Assembly: GCA_964020975.1 (NCBI GenBank)
Contig: OZ026626.1
Coordinates: forward strand, 10,173,060-10,237,059
From: Hermodice carunculata
Taxonomy: Eukaryota > Annelida > Polychaeta > Eunicida > Amphinomidae
Direction: 5' to 3'
Length of the DNA: 64,000 nucleotides
A program made the position numbers and the translations under genes. The notes below the pieces were generated by a model that saw only the letters and a program-made list of their open reading frames with translations, made no database searches and had not been told where the DNA came from. Below, one piece after another: positions 49,541-62,026 of the stretch (the first letter of the stretch is position 1; each line of letters starts with the position of its first letter).

Positions 49541-50130
49541 CATGTACCGTTTGAACACTATCAAGTCCCATATTCTAAGAGCAAAGTCCTATTCCGTACC
49601 ATTCACTGCAAAACTGTATGTCATTTTATGGGCCTCGGTTGTGGAATCTTTCTAACAGGGAAATAGACAAAATTTTTGTAGCTTGGAGGAAAGCTATACG
49701 TCTCATTTGGCGACTGCCTGCCAGGACACACTGCAATATACTGTCGTTAATTTCAAGTGACTATTAAAATCCAATTACACAAGCGATTTCTTTAAATTCG
49801 TGCATAGTATACTTAATAGCCAAACTGAAGTCGTAAATTTATGTGCCCGACTAACTTTGGCTGGAAGCCATTCAGCTACTGGCAAATCACTCAATGCTCT
49901 ACTAGCCAAATACGAGATAGACAGGAATCGGTTTGTAAATTGCAGCTCCTTCAAGCAAATTAATGCCATGATCATCAGTCATACCCAGTCCGTGAACCCC
50001 TGTGACCAGACTAAGGCGTCCCTCATACGTGAGCTCTGTGACATTCGTGACGGGCGACTTATTGAAATATTGTGTCATACTGAAATTGATGACCTTTTTG
50101 AGTATTTATGTATCGGATAACTTTATTTAT
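49540..50130 (+). mobile_element. LINE 3' fragment, same family as 32.4-34.9 kb
   Basis: Plus-strand residues EIDKIFVAWRKAIRLIWRLP align with IFVAWRNAVRFIWQSP of the LINE at 34.6 kb. A 106-codon frame follows (49800-50120; VHSILNSQTEVVNLCARLT) ending in TEIDDLFEYLCIG and a stop. It is 5'-truncated and is followed about 60 bp later by a TA microsatellite. Confidence 0.7.
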
Positions 50131-50188
50131 TTACTTTTTCTAATGCTTAAGTTACAACCTGCTTGAACTGTGTACCACGAGTGCGAAG

Positions 50189-50328
<140 letters not shown>

Positions 50329-50994
50329 TATAGATTATTGTGCATTGTTTACACGATGCTTTTATCTTTCATGTGTTTGGAGCTTACATGGCTACACAAT
50401 ATGCATATCACTGAGTATTTTCTGATATGTATTTAGAATGGTGCCTTATTATTTATATTATGTTTTATGTGATTATGAGCTTCTGCTTTTTGTATTTACT
50501 AGGATGTGTACAGTGTCCTTACTTCTAAAAGGATTTGCTGCACTTGAATACATCGCTGGTTTCATGTTCACATACATTATTCTCGCTGGGCTTACTTTGT
50601 ATTTATATTTTCCGAACAAAAAAAAGAGTTACTTTCTTTGTTCATTATGGTAACTATCTAACACGGACGCCAATTCAAATTTGAATACATATTTACGGCC
50701 AGCCCCTTATTAATGCTTTTATTGGGCGACGTCCATATGAACCCTGGTCCCAGCCAGTATATGAGCGACATCTCATTTTGTCATGTTAATATCCGTAGTC
50801 TCTCACGAGATAAACTTATGTGTATTCACTCAGATCTTGTGCTGCAATTTGACATTATCTCGCTGTCAGAAGCATTTCTCTCCTAAAATTCTTCTGCCGA
50901 AAGTCTAGTTTTACATGTTTATCACGAAATATTAAGAAATCGCGTAAAGGTTGTGCGGGCGGTGTCCTCCTCTATATTTCAAAATCTTCACATG

Positions 50995-51140
50995 TGTCTC
51001 GGCATGGGGATTTGGTTACGGGGGGGGGGCACATTTTCAACATCAATATGGGTGGATCCCGCGGACATATTAATACAATACCCTATCTTAATCCTATACC
51101 AGATGTAAAAAGGTACCTTTTTTAATCCTGCAATGTGTTG
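50995..51140 (-). repeat. G/C-run bordered dispersed repeat, copy 1
   Basis: The reverse complement aligns with 54660-54800: CAACACATTNCAGGATTAA, GGTAC(C/G), CATCTGNTATAGGATTAAGATNGGGTATTGTAT (quoted in part), ending in a C-run. It lies inside LINE copy B. A further partial relative may lie at 51290-51350. Confidence 0.5.
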
Positions 51141-52315
51141 GAATGAGTGCTGCATTGGTGCATGCTGGTGCATTCTGGAGAGCAACATTACCATTTTAAA
51201 CAAGTTTTAGCATATTCTTACTTCCCACCCACCCATCCCCCTCAAGAACTTACTACTTATGTCTTATATATCGAGTTCACTCAAAGAATTGTTACCCTAT
51301 CCTAATCCAGCTGCGTACATTTTTTTTTTTTTGGGGGGGGGGGCTTTTCTAATCCTGGGAGCAATGAAAACAGGGCCTTTCCCGCGGCACGTATCCAGTA
51401 CAATCCTACATAGGAGTACCCGCCCCCCTCCCCCGGTTTACAAATAGCAGATCTGGAAGTATTGTTGTCCGAGATTAGATTGAATAGCCACAAATTTGTA
51501 CCTGTTGTCTATAAGCCACCTAGTCGCCTAATTTCCTTCTGGGGAAAATTTCAGAAGAGTCATTACCTGATGAAAAGCTCAGGTATTCAAAATATTATTT
51601 TGACAGGAGATCTGAACTCCCATTTCAACACTCAATCTTGCAATAAGCTTGATCAGTTTGCACGTTCGAGCGTTTTAACCTTACATACAAATGAACCTAC
51701 ATGCAAAACTGTGCATTCAACTGCTTGCTGAGACCGAATATTGTCAAATATACCCAACTATCTTGCTGGAATCTGTGTGCCTCCGCCGCTTTTCCGGGAC
51801 AATATTGTTATTTCTGCTCACCAATCCGGTATTATACCGGGCAATTCGACTATAAATCAATTACTTCTTATCTACCACGAGCTATGTCAGGCTGTCGATC
51901 ACCAAAATCAGGTTCGTGTTATCTTTCTTGATATTATTAAAGCATATGATAAAGTTTGGCACTCTGGTCTATTTGAGCTAAGGAAGGCTGGTATTGTTGG
52001 AAATCTGCATGACTGATTTTCTGATTACGTGTATTTAAATGATCGATACCAACGTGTAGTTGTCTCTGCTGGGACCTCTCCTGTTTTTAATACATATAAA
52101 TCATATAGTTGACCTCGTCAGATCGAATAGAAAACTGTTTCCTGACCTCACTTCTTCGTACCTGAATATTGATAATCCAGCTACAGTGGCTAAAGTTGTC
52201 AATTTGGATCTCTCTAATATTGGTCAATGATCTAGTGACTGGTTGGTAAAAATTTATACTTTCAAAACAGATTCAATGCTTATTTCTCGGAAATCTAATT
52301 AAAATTATCAACCCT

Positions 52316-54453
52316 AGACCTGCTCAAGTCTCACTGGACTGTCTTCCGTGTTATATTTAAAACCAAATTCATTGCAGAATGAAATTTTAAGTAAACACAC
52401 GTCATAGCCTTATCCTGTTACAATACAGGTAGGCCCTTAAACCTAGCTAATTGGCGTGGAACGTGTCTAACCAGATAACATTGACTCCAGATGATAAGCG
52501 CCGGGCGGTCTGCATTGTGTTTCTTATCACACAGACAAGCGAGCGGTCATAAGGCACCCCTCATAAGAAGCTGTTAATTGAGCTACTGTGTAATGAAGGA
52601 TTAATTGCAGTGCACCGCGTCTGGCGGAGGGCGTCCAGTGAGACGTGTAAAGCTTGCCGACTTGTCGCTGATATGAATTATTCATGAGCAGTCAAGCACG
52701 TGACCAATTGAAGGCCGTCTCAAATTCCTTGTGTCGACTGTTGTTTATTAATCTTTACATGCAAGCACGCACATTTAATTGTAGAGAAACGTCAGTTCTT
52801 GCCAATGGCTATTTCGATTTTGCGTTAAAATGAATATTTCCTTCTACGATGATTTATATCAATGATCGGGCCGTTCCTTGTGACAATTTGAATGATGGAA
52901 CTTTGCAAAACTGCGCAAAAATAGGGTGATTTCATCGTCTCAATCTCGATTTTATTCGTCTACGCGCTATGTTGTTTATATCGTCAGAATGCTCAGAACC
53001 TTGTCTATTTTAACAACAAGCTCTCCCATTGACTGAAACAAAAGTATTTTGGGGGAAATCCCTTCAAAACTGCTCCTATTTCAAACAGATGCGTCGTTAT
53101 TTTAGTCGGAAACTACAGCCTCCAGAATCGATCACATTGGGTTCGCTATCCAATCAAAAAGTTTTTCTACCGCTGTTTCGTTCGGTAGTACTCGCTGCCT
53201 CATGTTGTGAAGTCTGGCTTGAAAGATGGGTGACATTTGTCACTTTGTATGAACACAAGTGACGATTACGGACAATTTATGAAAGCAAGAAACAAAATTT
53301 AAGGCTGTAAATTGGCCAGAATGATACCATACTACCACTGTACCAGTCTTTGCGTACCATAGAGCAGAGGGTCCATTTTTTTTTAACGGAAAGACAGTAA
53401 AATACGCCAGCCGCAGGTAAACATGGTTCGGGTGAAAATACCGCTGCCGCTGGTGTTGATCATTTTGACAGTTTTTCAGTATTTGCGATAAAGTGTGTTT
53501 ATCGACTATTAACTGCAGCAACAAGCTCTACCACTATAATTTATTGACAATTATAACACACAAATGATCTTTAGAAAAAAAATAAAGAGGAACCATCGTT
53601 CGTGACGCTAACCAAGAAAAATGTGCGGACCGGCACCCATGCAATTGTATTCATAATTCACACAGGTTAGACCGCTTTGATCAAATCGTGATTGAGATCG
53701 ATAAATTCCCTTTGTTAGGGTGTGGGGCACGAGTTTTTTTGTTGTTTAAATTGACAAAAGAACCACATAGAAATGTAGAGGTCCTACTCAACAAAACTTA
53801 AATCAAGACGTGGATCATTTTGCATTATTGCAAAAATAAAACAGTTGTGGCACTTTTACGCCAGCATGTCGCATGTTGCTTAACAAAACAAAAAATGCCC
53901 AGTGGCTGGCTTTGCCAGATCTCCAAACTGCCCAGAGTGCTAGAGGGGTAAATTAGCACAACACAAGGAGACCACTCAAATATTCTGGGCGTCTTGAACT
54001 TGATCTGACCTCTGATTTGACTTCTCGGGTCCCGCGAAACCCCGGATGTTGTGACGTCACTCCCACCGAAATGATGGTAGTCCAGAGTGGGCTTGTGCAA
54101 GTTTAACAAGTCCCTGGTGTCGGTAGCCGGAGGGAGACGGTCAGCTTTGTCTCGCTTGAGTGGCCAGTGACTAGCCATGCATTTATAGAAGACCACTTTG
54201 CCTTCAGCCTTATCGCGATGATAATGGGATTAGAACTTACTAGGACTCAATAGCTGCTACTGTTGAAACCGGCACGGCAACAGTGTCGACTTGTTAAAAA
54301 ATATAAAAATAACAGTCGGACCTACTTAATAACACCATGTAGTTGGCATAATATTATACAGTTAACTTTGTGGAGGGGAAAATGTATCGCACTTCTGGGT
54401 GGGACCGCGGGATGGGAAAATAGGGACATGCACCAGGGACTTGTGCAAGTCTG
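52316..54453. mobile_element. 2.1-kb non-autonomous DNA transposon inside a LINE
   Basis: LINE homology breaks here and resumes exactly after it, and the break is flanked by a 10-bp direct repeat, TATCAACCCT (52306-52315 and 54454-54463). The ends AGACCTGCTCAAGTCTCACTGG and, inverted, AGACTTGCACAAGTCCCTGG are similar over about 20 bp. A 9-10-bp duplication suggests a Mutator-like or related superfamily. No transposase is visible. A 123-codon minus frame (54196-53825) is unrecognised. A copy of the terminal motif (CTTGTGCAAG...AAGTCCCTGG) recurs internally near 54090. Confidence 0.6.
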
Positions 54454-54659
54454 TATCAACCCTTGTTGTCTTCCACGGTCATGTGTTGCAAGATGTTAAC
54501 CATCACAAGCACCTTGGACTAATAATTAGTTCGGATTTGAAATGGTCCGAGCATACATTTCACATTCGTAACAGACAAGCAAACTGATTAATATAATGAA
54601 GTTTCAAATTTGGTCTGGATAGACTTTCATACGCCCAATTTCGGAACATGGTAGTCCAA

Positions 54660-54800
54660 TCCTTTCAACACATTACAGGATTAAGAAAGGGTACGCTTTT
54701 GCATCTGTGTAGGATTAAGATGGGGTATTGTATAAAAATGTCCGAGTCACACACCCACCCGGATCTTGAGTATCTCCCCCCCCCCCCCCACACACACAGG
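54660..54800 (+). repeat. G/C-run bordered dispersed repeat, copy 2
   Basis: Direct-orientation partner of 50995-51140; ends in a C-run and CACACA. It replaces about 130 bp of LINE sequence. Confidence 0.5.
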
Positions 54801-55680
54801 GCCAGCAATACCAAGTTATGCGAGGAAACTGCATGTTTGACGCTGACTGTATTTGGAAAAATATCCAAATGGACTTTAATGTATAAACTTGTAAGGAACC
54901 TTGCTCCCGATACAGTATATTCAATCATTTATACTAGAGGTCTCAAACCCATGATACCCATCAGAGGCTCGATCTTTCTAATTTACGTGCACGAACTGAC
55001 CTTTTTTTTTTTTTCCTTTCACAGCCAGGCAGTGGAACCAACTTCCCCATCGACACTCGGAATTCTAATTCATTTCAGATATTCAAATCTAAAATAATCC
55101 AAAAAACACTCGGCCAATATAATTCCAGGAACTTTACAACATTGGCGACGGATTTCTTTCAGTACAATACACAAGTCTCCGACTCGATGCAGGCCAACTG
55201 GATTCCCATTTATGTAAAATTGCTGTAAAGGATTCTCCTAACTGTTCTTGTGGCTCTTAGGGAAGATACATGGCATTATTTCTTGATCACTCCCTCATAT
55301 GCTGCCCCACGATCAGCTTTGTATATCTCGATTTCCCGTCTTGCACCATTTACCGTACAAACAGTAATATAAGGCTGCCATGGAGCTTCACTTGAGCAAA
55401 ATGTCGAAATTTTCTTAGCAGCGCAAAAATATATTTCTAGAACGAACCGCTTTAACAGAATAGGTATTGGCTGAAACTGAAAATTGTATTAGCAAATCCA
55501 TTTGTATTTACTCTTACTAAAAATCTGTGGTCGGTGTAAATCAACACTGGTATTGTCCTGTTCATTTGTCCTTTCCAGCACGAGAGATTTACATAGGGCC
55601 ACGCCCTTTTTCCCAATTGTTCACAATTATTACTGTTGTGGTATGTACTGTGATGTCCAATAAAATATGTTAAAACAAAA

Positions 55681-55974
55681 TGTTTATAAGATTGAGTCTG
55701 CAAGGCGTACAATAAAGTATGATATCATAGCGACCGAAGGCTTGCCGAAGGGAGCCTTCTACTATAACACATGTATACATATTGAAAATATATATATTTC
55801 TATAGTAAATCAATATACTGAGTACTATACCGTCTAACCTTAAAATCGCAAGCTTCCGGTCTTCCGCAAAAAAGCCATTTAAACCGGGTGTGCGCTACGT
55901 ACAGAATAATTTTAGCATGTTGGTAGGCCTACAAATCTCTCTTGTAATCCACAACAGATAAATATAAAATAAAC
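55681..55974. other. no recognisable feature
   Basis: Short AT-rich spacer between two LINEs lying tail to tail. Confidence 0.3.
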
Positions 55975-55980
55975 ATATCA

Positions 55981-56012
55981 CATAGACATAGACATAGACA
56001 TAGACATAGACA
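55981..56012. repeat. (CATAGA)n hexanucleotide tail of LINE C
   Basis: Five to six CATAGA units exactly at the LINE 3' end, likely templated by the retrotransposition machinery. Confidence 0.85.
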
Positions 56013-59000
56013 AATTTTATTTATACTCCATTTTGACAACATACAACACTAGCCAGAGGCTAATAAGACCGAGTTGTGATTAAGACTATAACATGATATG
56101 GACGAGCAAAAAACGAACTCAATGGGAGATTGAGAGTTCCTGATATGTAGACTTTTTGTCTTTGAAGACCACCTGCAAAGCTCGGTACTGAATGCGCTCA
56201 GGTTTGGCAGTGTTTACACCGCCACAGTTATGCCAAACCACAGGGCAAAAGTTGAAATTTGACATGATAAAAGTTGAATACAATAGATGCAATGCGTGCT
56301 CGTCGAGAGACTTAGAGAGTCTGCGGAGCATGTTCAGTTGCCTGCTGGCCTTTAAGCACAAAGAAGACACGTGTGCATTGAAATTTAACCTCCTGTCCAA
56401 CTCAACACCAAGCAGTTTGACGGAGTCGGTGCTGGTAATAGATGTTGAATTTATGTGTAGGAGTTGAGTGTCTTTGGAGGAGAAAATGCATTGAAACTTA
56501 TCCGGATTTGCTGGCATCTCATTTAAGTTACACCAGTTGAGGATATCCAGGCAGTCCACTTCTAATTTAGACACTACTTCAGGGATGGAGGGTGCTATTT
56601 CAACGCACGTGTTATCATCGGCATAGTTGTACAAGATTCCATTGATGAAGCCAACAATATCATTTACATAAATGTTAAATAGGGTCGGACCCAAAATAGA
56701 GCCCTGTGGAACTCCTCTTTTGATCGGACCCCAGGAGCTGTGGGAGTCACCTATTTTCACACATTGAGTCCTTCCAGATAGATAACTAGCAAGTAAAGAT
56801 GTTGATTCTAAAGACATGCCATAAGCATGTAGCTTTGCTAGTAGCAGAGAATGTGGTAAACTGTCAAACGCACGTGATAAATCCACTAACACAGCACCTA
56901 CTGCTTGTTTGGTTTCCAGGGCAAGACGCCAGTCCCCTGTAAATCTTAGTAGTACATGTTGACAGCCATGCCCAGGTCTAAAAGCTGATATGCAGTCATT
57001 TAGAATAGTACAACAGAAAGAATTTAGCTGGCCAAGGATCAGGGATTCATAGATCTTTAAGATACCAGTCAAAACACTAACTGGTCTGTAATTTTTCCGA
57101 TCGAGTTGGTCTGCCTTTTTGTAGATAGGTGTCACTTCAGCAGGTTTGGCGTCAGCCGGAAAAATTGATGAGTCAATGCAGCTATTGAAAATACTTGTCA
57201 ATGGGTAAGCTATGTGAGTCGCTATATCCTTTATGATCTTCATAGGGATCTTGTCAAAGCCGCAGGTTTTCTTAGCATTTAAGTTGCGGATGACTAGCAC
57301 GACTTCAGATGAAGTAGTATGACCAATGCTAAAATTGTCAGTTGTGGTCATGTTGTCCTTAATATATTGTACACTGGGGTGAGTCATATGGTAATCAATG
57401 CCGCTTTGTACGAAATCAGCACTGGACTCATAATTTGTTGCTTGAGGACAATTTGAATCAAAAGATTCATTATCCGACAAGGATAGATAATAATTGTTCA
57501 TAGCTTCAGCAACTTCTTTGGGTTCTGTGAGAACCTTGCTTTCGTCACTGATCATGAGAGAACTGCCGAAAGATGAACATTTATTAGAGACCAGAGGTTT
57601 GATAGTGGTCCAAAAATCGTCATTTTTAATGCCACCCTGACATTGCTGACGTAGGTAGTTTTGTTTTGATATTCGGCGTAGAGAGGTGACAAGGTTTCTT
57701 TGTCTCGTGAAATTTTTCCAATTTCTGTCTGTTTTTGCATCTTGAAAGCGATTTCGTAGTCTAGTCTTGTGAAAAATTTCCTTCCTAAGTGTTTTATGAA
57801 GGAAAGGTGGTTCTTTTGCTCGAATGGTTTTGGTCTTTCAAGGAGCATTCTCTTCAATAACATCACTTAGAAGAGATTGCATGAACCAGTGTTTGTCGTC
57901 GGGATCATCAAATATGTCCGCAACATGGAATGGTATCATGGAGATTTCCTCATTCACTACTCTAGAGTCATAGTTTTTCATAGACCTGTAGGTAATTGTA
58001 CGGGGAAAACGTCTGGGGGTATTAAACTTTAAAACACCATAGATTAAGTCATGACCATCCCCTAAGTCATTCTTAATGGATGAGGTGATACTGCACTTAT
58101 TTGGTACGTTGGTCATAATAACATCCAAGCAGGAGTTTCCATTTTGCCATGCATAAGTAGGTTCCCTGGTTAAAATTTCCATGCCATAGATGTCGGAGAT
58201 ATTTGTAATAATTTTGGCTTTGTTTTCAGTAAGTAAGTCGCAGTTTAAATCTCCTTGTAAGACCACGTACTGATACAGGGATGTAGCATTTTCCAACAAC
58301 TGAGAAAGCTCAGATTGGAAATCAATGTTTTTCAGAGATTGTGGTTTGTAGCAGTTAAGAAAAGCCCATGTATGGTTTCCAAAGGACAGCTCGACTGCAA
58401 TGCACTCAATCTTAGAAACTTCCATACCTTGTAGGCGTCTGGCAGGAATATCAGATCGTATATAGCAGATTAAACCACCGCCATGAGCTGTGCGATCCTT
58501 CCTAAAACCAAAATGTCTATATCCTTCAATGTGAAACTGAGATTCAGGAAAGCTGCTGTCAATTTTAGTTTCAGCCACACAAAGTAGGACAGGATTAAGT
58601 CTATGCAGCAGTAGGTTTACTTCTTCAAGTTTATACCTGATGCTATTTATGTTGAGGTATGCAAAAATGGCATTTGATTTGTACTCATTTCGAATCTCAT
58701 CACATAAACAAATGTACTCAATGTCACATGCTTCTTCCAGCTCCCCAGTCTCTGAAGAATCGTTCAAGAAGGATAATGGTATTGATATATTGCTATTTTC
58801 AGGAAAGGAGTTAAAGAAAGAGTCAGTAAAATGGGGTGTAATGCACGCCTGGCAGATCCAGCCTGCTGACACCCGGCCCCAATGGGTTAACTGTTCCCTG
58901 GTTAAACCAATACATGTCCTGTGGAACCAGTGCAAGCATGCTTCGCAGAAAATTTGATCTTGGTTACTTTTAACTGGTTTGTAACAGTGCCCACAAGGAT

Positions 59001-59640
59001 TTTGTATGGGGCCCGGCTGTGGGTGAATGTCACCACCTAAAAGTATGTTGGTGGGGACAAGCATATACATGTGTACAGTTGGGTAACTCTGCCATATGTC
59101 TGTTAACCCATATGTACTGTTTGCAAACAAAGTCATTGTTGACAAAGAAGTGGTGGTCAACTGTGTGGGAGGCATGAGGCTTTCCTGTGGCCTGTCAGTG
59201 CTAGACCTGCACTGGAATTCCAAACTTTGGTGACAATAAAAAGTTCTTTGTTGACTAAATCCGTGTTGACCCACAAGAAGTATTGTCCAGAGAATGGCAT
59301 AAAACAAGGTGACATCAACACAGTCTATATCACCCTGACACTTATGGTTCCGTCTCCTTTTTGCCCAAGACCATGTGTTGAAGGTTCCAATGGTACCTCT
59401 ATAACGTATAAAATCCATGCTTTCTTCCAAAAATGGGCTTGTTGGGATCACATTAAGCTAATAAAAAAGTGTGTCCACTTGATTGTGAGAAAAAACTTGC
59501 AGATCCCGAGGAAAATTGAGAAAAACCAGGAGCTCTCTGCTGACAACTTGATTGCCAAAAGGTCACATCACGCAGAAAAACCATCGAACGATTTCTATCC
59601 ATTGTTTGTCAGTATTTGCTGGATAACAGCAATAATGCCG
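55981..59640 (-). mobile_element. nearly intact CR1-like LINE (copy C)
   Basis: One minus-strand frame runs from an ATG at 59418 to a stop at 56119 (1,100 codons) with a single in-frame TGA at 57840-57838. Domains in order: an N-terminal region; NILLGGDIHPQPGP; a PHD-type zinc finger (CGHC, then CEACLHWFHRTC, then WICQAC; about residues 140-190); an AP-type endonuclease (LNINSIRYK, AETKID, QGDLNCDL); and an RT (FRPGHGCQHVLLRF, DLSRAFDSLPHSLL, KRGVPQGSILGPTLFNIY, NYADDN with the catalytic YADD). The 3' end carries ATGTCT hexanucleotide repeats (55981-56012), comparable to the octanucleotide tails of CR1. The 5' limit is approximate. One base change would explain the loss, so it moved recently. 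Confidence 0.85.
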
Positions 59641-59771
59641 ATTACGTTTGAGCAATTGCACAGACGCTATTCGTGTGCACGTGCTGTCGAGTCACCCACG
59701 ACTGGCATAGTCTCTTCCACAGTCCCATTAGCGCCCGCCAGGTGGCATGCTAAACCAACAGTAGCACTTAC

Positions 59772-59897
59772 GCTTCCTAATCCGGCCTTTTTCATTGCAC
59801 GCACGGAAATCCTTTTTCGTATTTTCATCAAGTCATTTACAGGAAAATGATGAAAGCCAGATATGCTGAAGTAGTCATTTTGCATCATTTCCTTCAT
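59772..59897 (-). CDS. possible first coding exon, unknown
   Basis: On the minus strand a 42-codon open run begins MKEMMQNDYFSISGFHHF and is basic near its end (MKIRKRISVRAMKKAGLG). It reaches AGC/GTAAGT, a good donor, and lies beside relatively CpG-rich sequence up to about 60050. If real, the gene would continue leftwards through the LINE as intron. No family is recognised. Confidence 0.25.
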
Positions 59898-60510
59898 ATC
59901 GCCATATCAACGTTCTGAGCTAAAAAGCAGGGTGGAAGGGTTGTTCGGTGAAATAACAGATTGTGCGAAGACCATGGATCAACATAACACTGTTTACAAT
60001 GAATATCCAGCACATTCAATGAGTTTGACTCTTCCCGCGGCTTTTGTTCAGTATGCGTCTTAATTGCTCCTTTGGTATTGTTGGGGTGCGATGTTTCTCA
60101 GTCGAACTTTAATAATGGATGGCAAAAATAAATTTGTTGCGTCACATTCATTTGGCATGTTTTGAAAAATTCATAGGAGAACAGCATCTCTGCTTGTTTG
60201 TTTCAATGCATTTCTCGGCAGTTGTCAGAAATGGAAGACTTTTTAGCTATCTTCGGCAGCCCGAATTAAGTAACATATTTCGATCGATGATCCCGTTACC
60301 GCCAATGAGTTTCCAAATATATGGATGGTACCGTTAAATTTGACTGATTTATACGGCGGAAATATCGACACACATCAAATTTAGCCAATAGGATGTATTC
60401 ATATCTGAATGCGGTCCTACTCTAACACCTATTGAGCAACAGAGGGCGCTACCTGCATCATTAAATGACAGTGTGATTTGTAATATTAGATGGATGGGTA
60501 TATGTTTAGG
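59898..60510. other. no recognisable feature
   Basis: Somewhat more CpG-rich than its surroundings (for example CCCGCGG at 60033). A promoter region is possible but not shown. Confidence 0.3.
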
Positions 60511-60590
60511 CTAGCTCGGACGGACCTCCCCGCGTTCTGTTGGCTTAGGGTAAAAAACCAACAGAGCGTGGGGAGGTCCCTCGGGGCTAG
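60511..60590. repeat. long hairpin (33-bp arms, 14-base loop)
   Basis: The arms run from CTAGCTCGGACGGACCTCCC on the left to GGGAGGTCCCTCGGGGCTAG on the right. The inner 22 bp (60522-60543 / 60558-60579) pair with two mismatches and the outer part with about four. The loop is CTTAGGGTAAAAAA. It could be a foldback element or a structured RNA of pre-miRNA size. Confidence 0.6.
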
Positions 60591-62026
60591 GTATAGCTAT
60601 AGGCCTACAATATGACCGCACACAAGACGTGGGGCTGACGGAGACGATGGGTCGGAGGTAGAAACCAAACAAACAGGCCTAGAGGCTACAAATTACATTA
60701 CACATCAGGTCGTAGCCTAATGAATATGCCTGCATAGTAATGAGCAGACGATATGTCGCCACTCCACCCTGGACAGTAATGCTGCCCATATGGGGCCAAA
60801 GCAGAGACCGTCAGTGTTATTAAATCAAACTGGGTACATTCTTGCTATTTCAAATGAAAACAAACATTTTATTATCATTTAACTACTTTCACTTGATTAT
60901 GTATTACAAATTTAGTTTTTCAACTTCCATTTGTGTTACATGGTGTATTGATGTCTCAGTGACCAATAAAACTTTTAAAAAGCAAGTGGTGGTAATACTC
61001 ATTCTCGTATTCTTATTAAGAATGTGTGTATGAAACCAATTCTTTAGGGGGTATATAAAATTGTTTTGTATTCATGTATAGTATAAACGTTGTTTGATTC
61101 AGTACTGAAAAGATCTTGGCATGCTTCCAATTTTTACAGAGTAGCCTAAACCTGAAAAGCACCAGTAGTGGTAAAAATATTCATTGTCTACATATCACAA
61201 TAAATCTGAAAAATGCAAGTAGTGATAGCAATCATTTATCTCAAGCTATTAAAAATACATATCTGAATTAAGCCATTCATTTTGAGGTATGAAAAAAATT
61301 GCCTTGCAGCCATAATATTAAAGCAGTTTTGTTTTATTTTATATCAAAGTAAAAGAGTCAAGTCTGATCGGTCAGTCAAAAACCGGCTCCTGGAAACAAT
61401 ATTTCTCTTTTCCAATTGGTCGTCGCCATGACATAAAGCGGACTGATCATTATCATGGCAGTAAATGCTCATACCCCATATCCCAATATGCAATATCGTG
61501 GACGTATTGGATTGAGCTAGAGATTTTTTCTTTTTGTTCTTGTCTCGGGTGGTGCCACCGTTGTCGCGTCAGATAGGAGTGCATGTGTTCGAATTTTCAA
61601 TCGAATGAGCTAATTCGTTGCCGTAAATGCGCATGCCCACATATAAAACTTTCTCGATCATGATGTACTTTGTTGTTGGCATTCGCTTGCTTTTTGTTTC
61701 TGCCTTCGGGAGCTCCCACTGCCCGGCCTGTTACATGTTATATCACCATATGAGCGGCTATAATTTTACATATCAAGGTTAATTACCTGGTATTTATCAG
61801 TAAAACAAACTTGACAGTTATTTACTAATGTTGGCTGACATACATGAATAGTGATTTTTGCCTGGAAGAAATGAAGTTTGTCCATTACATGACAACAAGC
61901 TCAGATATTAGCGAATGTGTACGTGGATTCTACAATATACAATTTTTTGTGGTTTAAGCAAAGAATGTCCCAACATTTATATATACATATTCTGCAGCGG
62001 TGGTCCTGTCAATACGCTGATATTAC
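60591..62026. other. no recognisable feature
   Basis: No gene, repeat or array identified. Confidence 0.3.

Larger units (their letters stand above)
50690..55680 (+). mobile_element. LINE (copy B), same family as copy A, interrupted
   Basis: Begins with LLMLLLGDVHMNPGP, a common LINE pre-endonuclease motif, then the endonuclease start CHVNIRSLSRDKLM. It continues with IILTGDLNSHF (51600), RT fingers HQSGIIPGNSTINQLLLIYH (51820) and VIFLDIIKAYDKVWHSGL, then DSMLISRKSN (52280). After an insertion (52316-54453) it resumes with VLQDVNHHKHLGLIISSDLK, matching copy A. The 3' UTR shares GAGAGATTTACATAGGGCCACGCCC and an AATAAAATATG end with copy A. A repeat also interrupts it at 50995-51420 and replaces a segment at 54652-54800. 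It has many stops and is older than copy A. Confidence 0.75.

Noticed and set aside
59227-59850. 207-codon plus-strand frame
   Set aside because: Largely antisense to the LINE 5' region and to the candidate exon at 59772-59897; no recognisable content.
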